Part shown: positions 34,324 through 42,646 of the stretch, in pieces
How positions within the stretch are numbered: position 1 is the first letter of the stretch
Layout: every line of letters begins with the position of its first letter
Assembly: GCF_003968755.1 (NCBI RefSeq)
Contig: NZ_RYDL01000008.1
Coordinates: forward strand, 43,184-107,183
Direction: 5' to 3'
Source: Flavobacterium sp. RSP15
Lineage (GTDB): Bacteria; Bacteroidota; Bacteroidia; Flavobacteriales; Flavobacteriaceae
Length of the DNA stretch: 64,000 nucleotides
The notes under the pieces: generated by a model
Databases searched by the model: none
Seen by the model: only the letters and a program-made list of their open reading frames with translations
What the model was told of the DNA's origin: nothing
Program-made: the position numbers and the translations under genes

Positions 34324-36156
34324 TTAATTTTTAATTATAATTTTCTGACCCACCTCTATTTTGTCTTTTGTGGCTAATTTTACGATGTAAATTCCATCGC
34401 GAAGACCCGCAGTAGAAAACGCATAGCTTGCATTAACTCCCAAATTTTCTTTTTTAAAAATCAATTTTCCGGCGACATCATATAAACTGCAGGCAGCGAG
34501 ATCCAATAACATGGGATTACTGATTTTTAGATCTTTTGCAGAATTGTTTTGATAAATTACAAAATCTTTACGCACTGCCTCTTCGACACCTAAACTGGAA
34601 TTGTTTTTAAAGGTAATTTCAAACTGTGTATTATTGACACCAGCCGGAAGTGACAATTCATGGAAATCGTTCTTGATATCAAAATATCTGTCCGATTTCT
34701 TATCATGCAGATAAATGTTTGCTACCTCTGGAAGATTTAAAATTTCATTAACTGTGATTTTATAATTGGCTGATTTATCATTTCTAAAACCTAAGGGGAT
34801 TTTTTTATCACTATCAAAACGGATTGCATTGATAATGAACTCAGAATCCTCTAGTACAAAATAAACATCTGCCGGAGTACTATCACTAGAAGAAATGGCA
34901 TCCATAGCCCGATCAATTCCATCAGTAGCTTCGGGAATCAATGCCAATGCTAATTGACGCACACCATGGTCGTTCATCAAGGTATTGAATCTGATTTGTG
35001 GCGTTGTAACTAAATCTAGCGATGTGTAATCAAATCCGGATTGCTTTTGAGTCATCAAACCAATATTTTTTTTTGTTTTAGAAACACCCGTTATTCTCGT
35101 AGGGGCTTGATTACTTACCGTTTCTTTAACAAATCTCCTATAACTATTTTTCATCTCAACAAAACCGTTTGCTAATCCCCCAATCAAAAAACCTTGTCCT
35201 ATTGGAGAAAAACGTCTCTGATAATTCCCTCCGGTTACGCCTGCTGCGCCTTCATTACCAGAACCGTCATACGAATTAAAAGTAGCTGGAACATAAATTC
35301 CGGCACTTCCTAATGCACCCGGGGAAAAAGCACCATAACCCCCTTTGTAATCCGCTATATAATGTGAATTCACTGTGGCGTCTTGTTCCCAAAAATAGGC
35401 TATTCCGGTACAATTTGTTTCTGCCAGCAAAAAGGCTGATAAATCAATTGCGGATGGATACGGATTTCCTGTCAATGTAAATTGTTCCACTGCAACGGGT
35501 ATTGCTATTGTTCCGTCATTTGGTTTTCCTCTAAAATCATATCGCTGTTGACTTCCGGGATTATTTTGAACGCCATTTACAGTAAAGCCATTTGTACCTG
35601 ATGTTCCTTTCATTGTAAATCCTTCTCCTGCGTTCAGACCGAAACTGGCTCCCACTCGTACCCAATTCGAATAGCCTGATGAAGCTATTAATTTATAGAC
35701 CCAAAAGGGTGCAATTGCTAACGGATTCGCCGTTCCATTATAATTACTCATTGACAATATTGCCGGCTCTTTGAAAGCAATCAAACCATCAACATCCTTA
35801 AGTTGAGTCACCCCAAAAGGAGAATTTCCGGCGGTGACACTTGTTTGTCCCACAGGCGAACACCAATAGTCATATTGAAAATTATTAGTTGTTCCTTCCT
35901 GAAATACGGACAAACTTCCTAATCCTTGATTTGTTCCTGCTGCAATTGTCCCTTGTATCAACTGCCCATTTTCCCTTAAATAAAAATTACTGTTGACCGC
36001 ATTTAGTTCTAATTGTTGGTTAATGAAAACAACCTCATTATTGACAAAAACATAACTATTAGGACTCACATACATTTGAGCACTCATGTTGTTTTGCAAA
36101 AAAATTATCGCAAAAATTGCCACTATCTGTTTAAGTCTTGCTGCGTTCATAAGCAT
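34324..36156 (-). CDS. Secreted protein with T9SS type A C-terminal sorting domain
   Basis: A 610-residue exported protein. It has a signal peptide (to about residue 26, NNMSAQ) and a long region rich in Gly/Asn and aromatic residues with the layout of a flavobacterial surface protein (DYWCSPVG, GNPYPSAIDL). The last 75 or so residues form a type IX sorting domain (SLYDVAGKLIF, LRDGIYIVKLATKDK, the basic end GQKIIIKN). It would cross the outer membrane by T9SS and be anchored or released. No enzymatic motif seen. The start could also be Met3. Confidence 0.85.
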   Translation of the reverse strand: MLMNAARLKQIVAIFAIIFLQNNMSAQMYVSPNSYVFVNNEVVFINQQLELNAVNSNFYLRENGQLIQGTIAAGTNQGLGSLSVFQEGTTNNFQYDYWCSPVGQTSVTAGNSPFGVTQLKDVDGLIAFKEPAILSMSNYNGTANPLAIAPFWVYKLIASSGYSNWVRVGASFGLNAGEGFTMKGTSGTNGFTVNGVQNNPGSQQRYDFRGKPNDGTIAIPVAVEQFTLTGNPYPSAIDLSAFLLAETNCTGIAYFWEQDATVNSHYIADYKGGYGAFSPGALGSAGIYVPATFNSYDGSGNEGAAGVTGGNYQRRFSPIGQGFLIGGLANGFVEMKNSYRRFVKETVSNQAPTRITGVSKTKKNIGLMTQKQSGFDYTSLDLVTTPQIRFNTLMNDHGVRQLALALIPEATDGIDRAMDAISSSDSTPADVYFVLEDSEFIINAIRFDSDKKIPLGFRNDKSANYKITVNEILNLPEVANIYLHDKKSDRYFDIKNDFHELSLPAGVNNTQFEITFKNNSSLGVEEAVRKDFVIYQNNSAKDLKISNPMLLDLAACSLYDVAGKLIFKKENLGVNASYAFSTAGLRDGIYIVKLATKDKIEVGQKIIIKN

Positions 36157-36738
36157 ATATGTTAAGTTGTTTTTCTATATTATTTTTTCTAAAACTATGG
36201 TCAAAATATATCCTCTTAAAAAATCTTGCTTGCATAATAAAACTACAAATCAGTTTTTTCAATACCAAAACATGAAATTTTCTCTAAAAACGAGTAAAAT
36301 TACAAAAAAACAGGATCTTTATTTGACTAAGTACCAATAAAAAGTATTTAAAATTCGTTTAACTAATTATACCTATTGTTTAAATAAGTTATTCCTTTCA
36401 AAAAAATAAAATTAAAAATAAACAAAATTAAAACAATACAAAACTCTCCAAAGTAAGTAATGACTAAAATTTAATGTCGTATTTTAATAAAATACTAAAT
36501 TTCTTTGCCACAGATTTCACAGATTACCACAGATTAATTCGTTATGTAATTTTAAAATCTTTTTAATCCTTACAATCTGTGGCAAAAACTCTTTTTAATA
36601 ATTGCGACAATATATCTTTCTTGCTACTTGTTATAAAAAAAATCATTTTCAGTAGTTCAATCCCTTTTATTTAATAAAAAAAAGCCCGGCCGTTTAAAAT
36701 AAAAAAAAACATTAAAACAAAAAAAACTGGCCGATAGA
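36157..36738. other. Intergenic stretch with a CCACAGATT inverted repeat
   Basis: About 580 bases with no gene. The notable part is 36504-36586 (listed separately). The rest is AT-rich. Confidence 0.4.
36504..36586. repeat. 13-bp inverted repeat TTTGCCACAGATT
   Basis: TTTGCCACAGATT (36504-36516) is exactly inverted at 36574-36586. Two further CACAGATTA units lie inside the left half. It looks like a small palindromic mobile repeat; it has no coding content. Confidence 0.75.
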
Positions 36739-37063
36739 TCATAAATATTTAAAAAACCGTAAAAAAGTCGTCTTTTAAGGTAATGAAAATTCCTCTCATG
36801 AGCATACGCCTCTCTTTCAAAACTACTATTTCCGTAAGCCAAATTTGCATTTTTATACCGAACCAATCGAAAACAATATTCTAACAGATACCAAGAAAAA
36901 GAGGAATAATTAATAATTCTAATTGCTGGCGCAAATGAATTTTTTCATGATTAATTAAACTGATATTTGTTCTATCTTCTTGATATTGTACCCCAGCAAA
37001 TGGGAATACCGCTAATCCACTGTATCCTTTTGGAATTAAATATTTAGAAACAATCAGAAACAT
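36739..37063 (-). pseudogene. Frameshifted small HExxH protein gene
   Basis: The first frame reads MFLIVSKYLIPKGYSGLAVF and continues to INHEKIHLRQQLELLIIPLF, with a zinc-type motif HEKIH. It stops in a T-rich run near 36890. The homologous continuation (YLLEYCFRLVRYKNANLAYG, SFEREAYAHERNFHYLKR) is in another frame, and a second one-base shift restores the end RFFKYL and TGA 36741-36739. The intact product would be about 105 residues, a short membrane-associated protein common in Flavobacterium with unknown function. Both shifts are near T-runs, so sequencing error is a possible alternative. Confidence 0.72.
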
Positions 37064-37077
37064 TCGCTATAAAATTA

Positions 37078-37085
37078 TAAATTTG
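37078..37085 (+). promoter_or_regulatory. Candidate -7 box upstream of the DUF5522/hutU genes
   Basis: TAAATTTG matches TAnnTTTG, 24 bases before the short leader ORF. No ideal -33 is seen. Confidence 0.4.
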
Positions 37086-37108
37086 TACTACTAAAGTGGT
37101 CCTTTTTA

Positions 37109-37192
37109 ATGAAAAAGCGCAATCGTTTGAATCCCAATTTAGCAATTGAACGAAATCGAATGACGCCTGCAATCGCACAATACCAAATATGA
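37109..37192 (+). CDS. Possible 27-residue leader peptide overlapping the DUF5522 gene
   Basis: ATG at 37109 opens a basic 27-residue frame (MKKRNRLNPNLAIERNRMTP…) that ends in ATGA, sharing 4 bases with the start of the DUF5522 gene. The placement just after a -7 box and the overlap suggest translational coupling or a short real gene. No family is known to me. Confidence 0.4.
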   Translation: MKKRNRLNPNLAIERNRMTPAIAQYQI

Positions 37193-37377
37193 TGGACCAA
37201 AATACTGAAAATAAATTAATAGAAGGGGAAGATTTCTATTACACACCCGAAGGCTATAAATGTTTTACTGAAAAATACCATTTAAAACGGGGTTATTGCT
37301 GTAAAAGTGGCTGTCGCCATTGTCCGTATAAAAGCCCGCTAACACCCAAAGGGGAAAAAAGAAGAGATTATGAATAA
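37189..37377 (+). CDS. DUF5522 domain-containing cysteine-rich protein
   Basis: A 62-residue protein with a dense cysteine cluster, GYCCKSGCRHCPY (about residues 35-47). This is the hallmark of DUF5522, a small family shared by bacteria and eukaryotes. The cysteines suggest metal or Fe-S binding. It starts at two adjacent ATGs overlapping the leader ORF, and hutU starts 17 bases after its stop, so they are likely one operon. Function is unknown. Confidence 0.85.
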   Translation: MMDQNTENKLIEGEDFYYTPEGYKCFTEKYHLKRGYCCKSGCRHCPYKSPLTPKGEKRRDYE

Positions 37378-37394
37378 TAAAAGCTTACATTACC

Positions 37395-39431
37395 ATGACT
37401 AACTCACCTCACATAACTCCTACCACGATTCCGATTTCAGAAACTAGGACCTCTTTTCAAGAACAAATACAACAAGGAATCCCATCGGTTTTACCAAAAC
37501 CAAAACCATACGATATGGATATCAATCACGCACCAAAGCGTAAAGAAATCCTTTCGAATGAAGAAAAAAAATTAGCCCTTCGTAATGCTTTGCGTTATTT
37601 TGAACCAAAACATCATAATGAGCTAATAAAAGAATTTCGACAAGAATTAGAAATATACGGCCGTATTTATATGTATCGCTTTCGTCCCGATTATGAAATG
37701 CGTGCGCGTCCAATAAATGAATATCCTGGAAAAAGCGAACAGGCCAAAGCAATTATGCTGATGATTCAAAACAATCTGGATTACGCCGTGGCACAACATC
37801 CGCACGAACTGATAACCTATGGCGGCAATGGAGCTGTATTCCAAAACTGGGCACAGTATTTATTGACGATGCAATACTTATCAGAAATGACCGATGAGCA
37901 AACATTGACGATGTATTCCGGGCATCCAATGGGATTATTTCCCTCGCACAAAGAAGCGCCACGAGTTGTAGTAACAAACGGCATGGTAATCCCTAATTAT
38001 TCTAAACCGGATGATTGGGAAAAAATGAATGCTTTAGGCGTTTCTCAATACGGCCAAATGACCGCCGGAAGTTACATGTATATTGGCCCGCAAGGAATTG
38101 TACACGGAACAACTATCACGGTTTTGAATGGTTTTCGTAAAATAAAACGCAGTCCAAAGGGCGGATTATTTGTTACTTCTGGTTTGGGCGGCATGTCTGG
38201 CGCACAACCTAAAGCCGGAAATATTGCCGGTTGTATCACCGTTTGTGCCGAAGTAAACCCTAAAATTACACATATTCGCCACAGTCAAGGATGGATTAAT
38301 GAAGTGATTGATAATATTGATGCGCTGGTAAAAAGAGTCGCTTTGGCGCAAGCCAATAATGAAATTGTGTCCATCGGATATCTTGGAAATGTGGTTGAGG
38401 TTTGGGAAAAATTTGACCAGGAAAACATCCATATTGATTTAGGATCAGATCAAACTTCGCTACACAATCCTTGGGCAGGTGGCTATTATCCTGCTGATAT
38501 TTCCTTTGAAGAAGCCAATGAAATGATGGCATCAACTCCTGATTTATTTAAAACAAAAGTACAAGAAACATTACGACGTCATACGACAGCAATCAATAAA
38601 CACACTGCCAAAGGAACGTATTTCTTTGATTATGGAAATGCTTTCTTACTGGAAGCTTCCCGTGCCGGTGCAGATGTCATGGCAGAGAATCACATCGATT
38701 TCAGATATCCAAGTTATGTACAGGATATCATGGGACCCATGTGTTTTGATTACGGTTTTGGCCCTTTCCGATGGGTTTGTGCTTCGGGAAAACCAGAAGA
38801 TTTAGCCAAAACAGATGTAATTGCTTGCCAGGTTTTGGAAGAAATGTCCAAAACAGCTCCCGAAGAAATTCAGCAACAAATACAAGACAATATTCATTGG
38901 ATAAAAGGCGCACAAGAAAACAAATTGGTTGTAGGCTCACAAGCACGAATCCTTTATGCAGATGCTGAAGGACGCGTAAATATTGCCGAAGCTTTTAATC
39001 AGGCTATTGCCAAAGGCGAAATAGAAACCGTAATTTTAGGTCGCGATCACCATGATGTTTCCGGCACCGATTCTCCATACAGAGAGACTTCTAACGTTTA
39101 TGATGGCTCAAGATTTACCGCTGATATGGCGATACAAAACGTCATTGGAGACAGCTTTCGTGGCGCCACTTGGGTATCCATTCACAATGGCGGTGGCGTG
39201 GGCTGGGGAGAGGTAATAAACGGCGGATTTGGTATGGTTCTTGATGGTTCAAAGGAAGCGTCAAGACGTTTAGCATCAATGCTTTTCTGGGATGTCAACA
39301 ACGGAATTTCCAGAAGAAGCTGGGCTAGAAATGAAGGAGCAGTATTTGCTATAAAAAGAGCGATGCAAACACAACCTTTATTGAAAGTAACCATCCCTAA
39401 TACAGTCGCTGACAATTTATTGGATTTTTAA
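37395..39431 (+). CDS. hutU: Urocanate hydratase
   Basis: A 678-residue cytoplasmic enzyme of histidine degradation that converts urocanate to imidazolonepropionate using tightly bound NAD. Urocanase features are clear: TYGGNGAVFQNWAQYLL, MYSGHPMGLFPSH, FVTSGLGGMSGAQPKA, the active-site region DYGFGPFRWVCASG, and GGGVGWGEVINGGFG. It is about 120 residues longer than Pseudomonas HutU, as is usual for Bacteroidota. Other hut genes are not adjacent. Confidence 0.96.
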   Translation: MTNSPHITPTTIPISETRTSFQEQIQQGIPSVLPKPKPYDMDINHAPKRKEILSNEEKKLALRNALRYFEPKHHNELIKEFRQELEIYGRIYMYRFRPDYEMRARPINEYPGKSEQAKAIMLMIQNNLDYAVAQHPHELITYGGNGAVFQNWAQYLLTMQYLSEMTDEQTLTMYSGHPMGLFPSHKEAPRVVVTNGMVIPNYSKPDDWEKMNALGVSQYGQMTAGSYMYIGPQGIVHGTTITVLNGFRKIKRSPKGGLFVTSGLGGMSGAQPKAGNIAGCITVCAEVNPKITHIRHSQGWINEVIDNIDALVKRVALAQANNEIVSIGYLGNVVEVWEKFDQENIHIDLGSDQTSLHNPWAGGYYPADISFEEANEMMASTPDLFKTKVQETLRRHTTAINKHTAKGTYFFDYGNAFLLEASRAGADVMAENHIDFRYPSYVQDIMGPMCFDYGFGPFRWVCASGKPEDLAKTDVIACQVLEEMSKTAPEEIQQQIQDNIHWIKGAQENKLVVGSQARILYADAEGRVNIAEAFNQAIAKGEIETVILGRDHHDVSGTDSPYRETSNVYDGSRFTADMAIQNVIGDSFRGATWVSIHNGGGVGWGEVINGGFGMVLDGSKEASRRLASMLFWDVNNGISRRSWARNEGAVFAIKRAMQTQPLLKVTIPNTVADNLLDF

Positions 39432-39481
39432 AAATTTGAACGTATCTTTAATAAACATTTAGTAATCAAAAAAAACAGGTC

Positions 39482-40018
39482 ATGAAAGCAATTAAACTCC
39501 TTCTCGCATTTCTACTTTTAGTATTTGCCTCTTGCGCTTCCGTAAAAGTATATTCTGATTATGATAATAATGTCGATTTTACTCCGTACAAAACGTACGC
39601 TTTTCATAAAAAAGGCATCGATCGAGTTGAAATATCAGAATTGGACAAAAAAAGAATACTCAATGCCATAGATCGAGAATTAAGTAAAAAAGGAATGACC
39701 AAAAGTGAAAATCCAGATTTGCTGATTAATATATTAACTAAAGAAAGAGAACGCATTGACGTAAATCAGTTCAACGCAGGCTGGGGTTACGGATGGGGTT
39801 GGGGATGGAATCCTTACTTTTGGGGAGGCCGCAGCAGTTTTGTTTCCTCATCAACGGAAGGGACATTGTATATTGATTTAATTGATGCCAAGAAAAAAGA
39901 ATTGGTTTGGCAAGGCGAAGGAGTTGGTTATTTGACCGAAACCCGAAGTGAAAAAGAAAAACAAATCAACGAATTTGTGGCAAAAATTCTTGAACAATTT
40001 CCGCCCAAAGTAAAATAG
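39482..40018 (+). CDS. DUF4136 domain-containing lipoprotein
   Basis: A 178-residue lipoprotein with lipobox Cys18 (LVFASCASVKV). The DUF4136 domain follows: DFTPYKTYAFHKK, then a helix with RILNAIDRELSKKGM, then a Trp/Gly-rich insertion (GWGYGWGWGWNPYFWGG, about residues 100-116). It ends with LYIDLIDAKKKELVWQGEG. The family is common in Bacteroidota and of unknown function. A terminator follows directly. Confidence 0.88.
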   Translation: MKAIKLLLAFLLLVFASCASVKVYSDYDNNVDFTPYKTYAFHKKGIDRVEISELDKKRILNAIDRELSKKGMTKSENPDLLINILTKERERIDVNQFNAGWGYGWGWGWNPYFWGGRSSFVSSSTEGTLYIDLIDAKKKELVWQGEGVGYLTETRSEKEKQINEFVAKILEQFPPKVK

Positions 40019-40040
40019 TTTACCATCACATTTCAACATA

Positions 40041-40067
40041 AAAGCCTACCTTTGCGTAGGCTTTTTT
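40041..40067 (+). terminator. Rho-independent terminator with a promoter box in its loop
   Basis: AAAGCCTAC (40041-40049) pairs with GTAGGCTTT (40056-40064), followed by a T-run, 22 bases after the DUF4136 stop. The bases TACCTTTG at 40047-40054 span stem and loop and match the -7 promoter consensus of the next gene. Confidence 0.88.
40047..40054 (+). promoter_or_regulatory. Candidate -7 box for the truncated haemoglobin gene
   Basis: TACCTTTG matches TAnnTTTG, 24 bases before the ATG at 40079. It overlaps the terminator of the previous gene. Confidence 0.5.
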
Positions 40068-40078
40068 TATACCAAATT

Positions 40079-40480
40079 ATGGCACAATTTAACGACATTT
40101 CCACATTCGAAGATATTAAATTACTAGTGAATACTTTTTATTCTAAAGTTCAAAAAGACGAATTTATCGGACCCATATTCAACGAGAAAATAGGCAATCG
40201 CTGGCCGGAACATTTAGAAAAAATGTATCGCTTTTGGCAAACTATTTTACTTGAAGTGCATTCTTATTCCGGAAGTCCATTTCCACCACACAAACAATTA
40301 CCGGTCGCCAAAGAACATTTTGACCGCTGGATGCAAATTTTCACTGAAACAACTGACAACTTATTTTCTGGTCCATTAGCCGACGAAGCTAAACTTCGGG
40401 CAAAAAATATGGCTGAAATGTTTAATTACAAAATTGACTACTTCCGCAATCTTGAGAAAAGTCAAACGAACAATTCATAG
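40079..40480 (+). CDS. Group III truncated haemoglobin
   Basis: A 133-residue globin. The proximal haem ligand is His80 in VAKEHFDRWM. The group III pattern is present: RWPEHLEKMYRFW with conserved Trp53, then the HSYSGSPFPPH loop, then the F helix. I place the start at ATG 40079 (MAQFNDIST) rather than the frame opening at 40052, because the extra residues come from the terminator arm. Such globins are linked to oxygen or NO chemistry, but the role here is unknown. Confidence 0.9.
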   Translation: MAQFNDISTFEDIKLLVNTFYSKVQKDEFIGPIFNEKIGNRWPEHLEKMYRFWQTILLEVHSYSGSPFPPHKQLPVAKEHFDRWMQIFTETTDNLFSGPLADEAKLRAKNMAEMFNYKIDYFRNLEKSQTNNS

Positions 40481-40540
40481 TTTTTAAAGTGGGTTCAATC
40501 CAAAATATGTTCCTTTTTGCAAACAGCAACAAATTATTTT

Positions 40541-41677
40541 ATGCGCAATTTATTATTACTTGTCGTTTTACAAGCTTTCCTCATTTCTTGTTCCAATTTA
40601 AAGCAAACAGCTGACAACAAGTCAACCCCAAGTTTAAAACTAATCAGTTCCATTGAAATTCCTTTTGAGGAAACGTTTCAAAACACAAAAGTGGGCGGAT
40701 TGTCCGGAATCGATTATGATGCCAAGAATGATTTGTATTATTTGATCAGTGACGATAGATCCATGTTTAACAATTCAAGATTTTATACGGCAAAAATTCA
40801 TTTGCTCGAAAATAAAGTTGAACGTATTGATTTCCAAAGTGTCACCACTTTAAAAAATGCAACTGGGAAAGCGTTTGGCAATTGGAATACCATGCCAACT
40901 ACTTCCGCAGACCCGGAAGACATCCGATTCAATCCAATAACGAACACTTTGGTTTGGAGTAGCGAAGGCGCTCGAGTGCTAACAGCAGATAAGGAAGTTT
41001 TACAAGATCCTTCTCTAAATTTCATGAATTTAAAAGGTGATTTTCTAGGCAATGTCACCTTACCGGAAAATTTAAAAATGCAGAAACTGGAAAAAGGTCC
41101 GCGAAACAACGGCGCTTTAGAGGGAATTACTTTTGACAAAAACTATAAAAATGTCTATACCAATATTGAAGAACCATTATTTGAAGATGGCGACCAAGCC
41201 AATACCAGCGAAGGCGGTTTGATTCGGTTGTATCAATTTGATGTCAAAACAAAAAAGAACACCGCTCAATACGGCTATAAACTGGAACCTATTGCTCGTG
41301 AGCCTAATCCGAAAGGGACATTTGGTGTAAATGGCGTTTCGGCAATTCAGTATTATGATAAAAATCAATTACTGGTAGTGGAACGCTCCTATTCTACCGG
41401 AACGCAAGCCTGCACGATAAAAGTATTTTTGTGTGACCTGAAAAAAGCAACTAATATAAAAAATTACAGCTCTTTGCAAAATCAAAAATTCGAATTGGCT
41501 TCTAAAAAACTGGTCCTTAACATGGATGATTTGGGAATTTTTATTGATAATATCGAAGGACTTACTTTTGGTCCAAAATTGGCAAATGGTAATCAATCTA
41601 TTATTTTCATTTCAGATAATAATTTTTCAGATAAACAAAAAACGCAGGTTTTGGTGTTTAAGTTGGCGAAGAAGTAA
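40541..41677 (+). CDS. Phytase-like esterase family lipoprotein (PF13449 type)
   Basis: A 378-residue lipoprotein; lipobox Cys17 (FLISCSNLKQT) when the start is ATG 40541. A TTG start 24 bases earlier is possible but would misplace the signal peptide. The body is a beta-propeller of the esterase-like activity of phytase family: GGLSGIDYDAKNDLYYLISD, ADPEDIRFNP, NGALEGITFDKNYKNVYTNIE, and the closing IEGLTFGPKL. The substrate is unknown. It follows the globin gene by 60 bases. Confidence 0.85.
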   Translation: MRNLLLLVVLQAFLISCSNLKQTADNKSTPSLKLISSIEIPFEETFQNTKVGGLSGIDYDAKNDLYYLISDDRSMFNNSRFYTAKIHLLENKVERIDFQSVTTLKNATGKAFGNWNTMPTTSADPEDIRFNPITNTLVWSSEGARVLTADKEVLQDPSLNFMNLKGDFLGNVTLPENLKMQKLEKGPRNNGALEGITFDKNYKNVYTNIEEPLFEDGDQANTSEGGLIRLYQFDVKTKKNTAQYGYKLEPIAREPNPKGTFGVNGVSAIQYYDKNQLLVVERSYSTGTQACTIKVFLCDLKKATNIKNYSSLQNQKFELASKKLVLNMDDLGIFIDNIEGLTFGPKLANGNQSIIFISDNNFSDKQKTQVLVFKLAKK

Positions 41678-41776
41678 ATCCAAAAAATAGCTATCAATCC
41701 TCTATCCAGTTCGCCAAAGAACATATTCAGTACCAACAAAAATGAGAATGCACAATGTTTAATTTAGCGGAAGTCA

Positions 41777-42274
41777 ATGAAACATAATTGGAGAATGTTT
41801 GAAATTATACTATCTGGAATTCAGATTTGCCTCGGTATTTTAATATGGTTTTTTGTCTATTTAACTTGCAATCAATATTATACTTTTTTGTGGAAAAATC
41901 CATTAATGGACCATCATAGCATTGTTCAAATGGCTGTCAGAAAAAATATAACTTTAGTAATTCTATCACTTATTGCTATTTCATCAGCAATACTTTTAAT
42001 CAAAAACTTATCTCAAGGCTGGGTGATGAGTGTTATAACTTGGATTATGCTTATAATAACATTGATAATTAACTCCTATCGATTAAACCAAAGCAATCCT
42101 AATGAGTTAGATTTAATTTCTATATTTATTATAGGAATAATTACATTTGTTTTTATAGCTATTGTATTCGCATTAAATAATATAGAATTCAAACGGAAAT
42201 ACAGCCCAACCATAAAAAACTGGATTTTCATAGCAATTTCTATTGTTGTACTGACAGCTTTAAAATCTTTATAA
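41777..42274 (+). CDS. Hypothetical membrane protein
   Basis: A 165-residue protein with four predicted membrane segments (about 12-32, 57-75, 83-100, 115-135), plus a fifth at the end (about 147-163). No recognised domain or motif. Codon use is like its neighbours. It stands alone between the phytase-like gene and a repeat-rich gap. I do not recognise it. Confidence 0.6.
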   Translation: MKHNWRMFEIILSGIQICLGILIWFFVYLTCNQYYTFLWKNPLMDHHSIVQMAVRKNITLVILSLIAISSAILLIKNLSQGWVMSVITWIMLIITLIINSYRLNQSNPNELDLISIFIIGIITFVFIAIVFALNNIEFKRKYSPTIKNWIFIAISIVVLTALKSL

Positions 42275-42330
42275 GCTTAAGCGAGAGTGTGACGAACTGA
42301 GCAGACTTTGTGCGCGGAATGTATTGATGA

Positions 42331-42353
42331 GATTGCTTCGTTCCTCGCAATGA
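42331..42353 (+). repeat. 23-bp dispersed repeat, second copy
   Basis: Exact reverse complement of 26621-26643. It starts GATTGCTTCGTTCC and ends CGCAATGA. Confidence 0.85.
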
Positions 42354-42413
42354 CTAAATGGACAAAAATCATCATAAATGTCAAAATCTCTAATTAATCC
42401 CCAACTCCTCTAA

Positions 42414-42605
42414 CCCCGATTGCAATGAAAAGCTTTTTGTGAAAGCCGTTTTGATTTTTCTTGTTTATAAAAAGCGACTCCTCTCCCCAACCCTCTCCAA
42501 AGGAAAGGGAGAAAAGAGGAATACCCCTTTTTATTTCTCCTGCCGGAACATTAGAAAAACAAACGGGTTTGCAAAAACTTGCAATGAAAAGCGGGAAATC
42601 GCTCC
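42414..42605 (+). repeat. End-conserved hairpin repeat, copy B
   Basis: Left end CCCCGATTGCAATGAAAAGC, right end GCAATGAAAAGCGGGAAATC followed by GCTCC. The core is long and holds the CTCTCC/GGAGAG-like palindrome. The ends match copies A, C and D. Confidence 0.65.
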
Positions 42606-42646
42606 TGAAATTCGTACTTTTGCAGTAGAACTACAACGTTTTCGAT

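Larger units (their letters stand above)
42275..42646. other. Repeat-rich intergenic stretch
   Basis: No gene. It contains the 23-bp repeat (42331-42353), end-conserved repeat copy B (42414-42605), and within it a purine/pyrimidine palindrome CCCTCTCCAAAGGAAAGGGAG (42490-42510). A frame across 42439-42714 is an accident of this repeat DNA. Confidence 0.6.
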
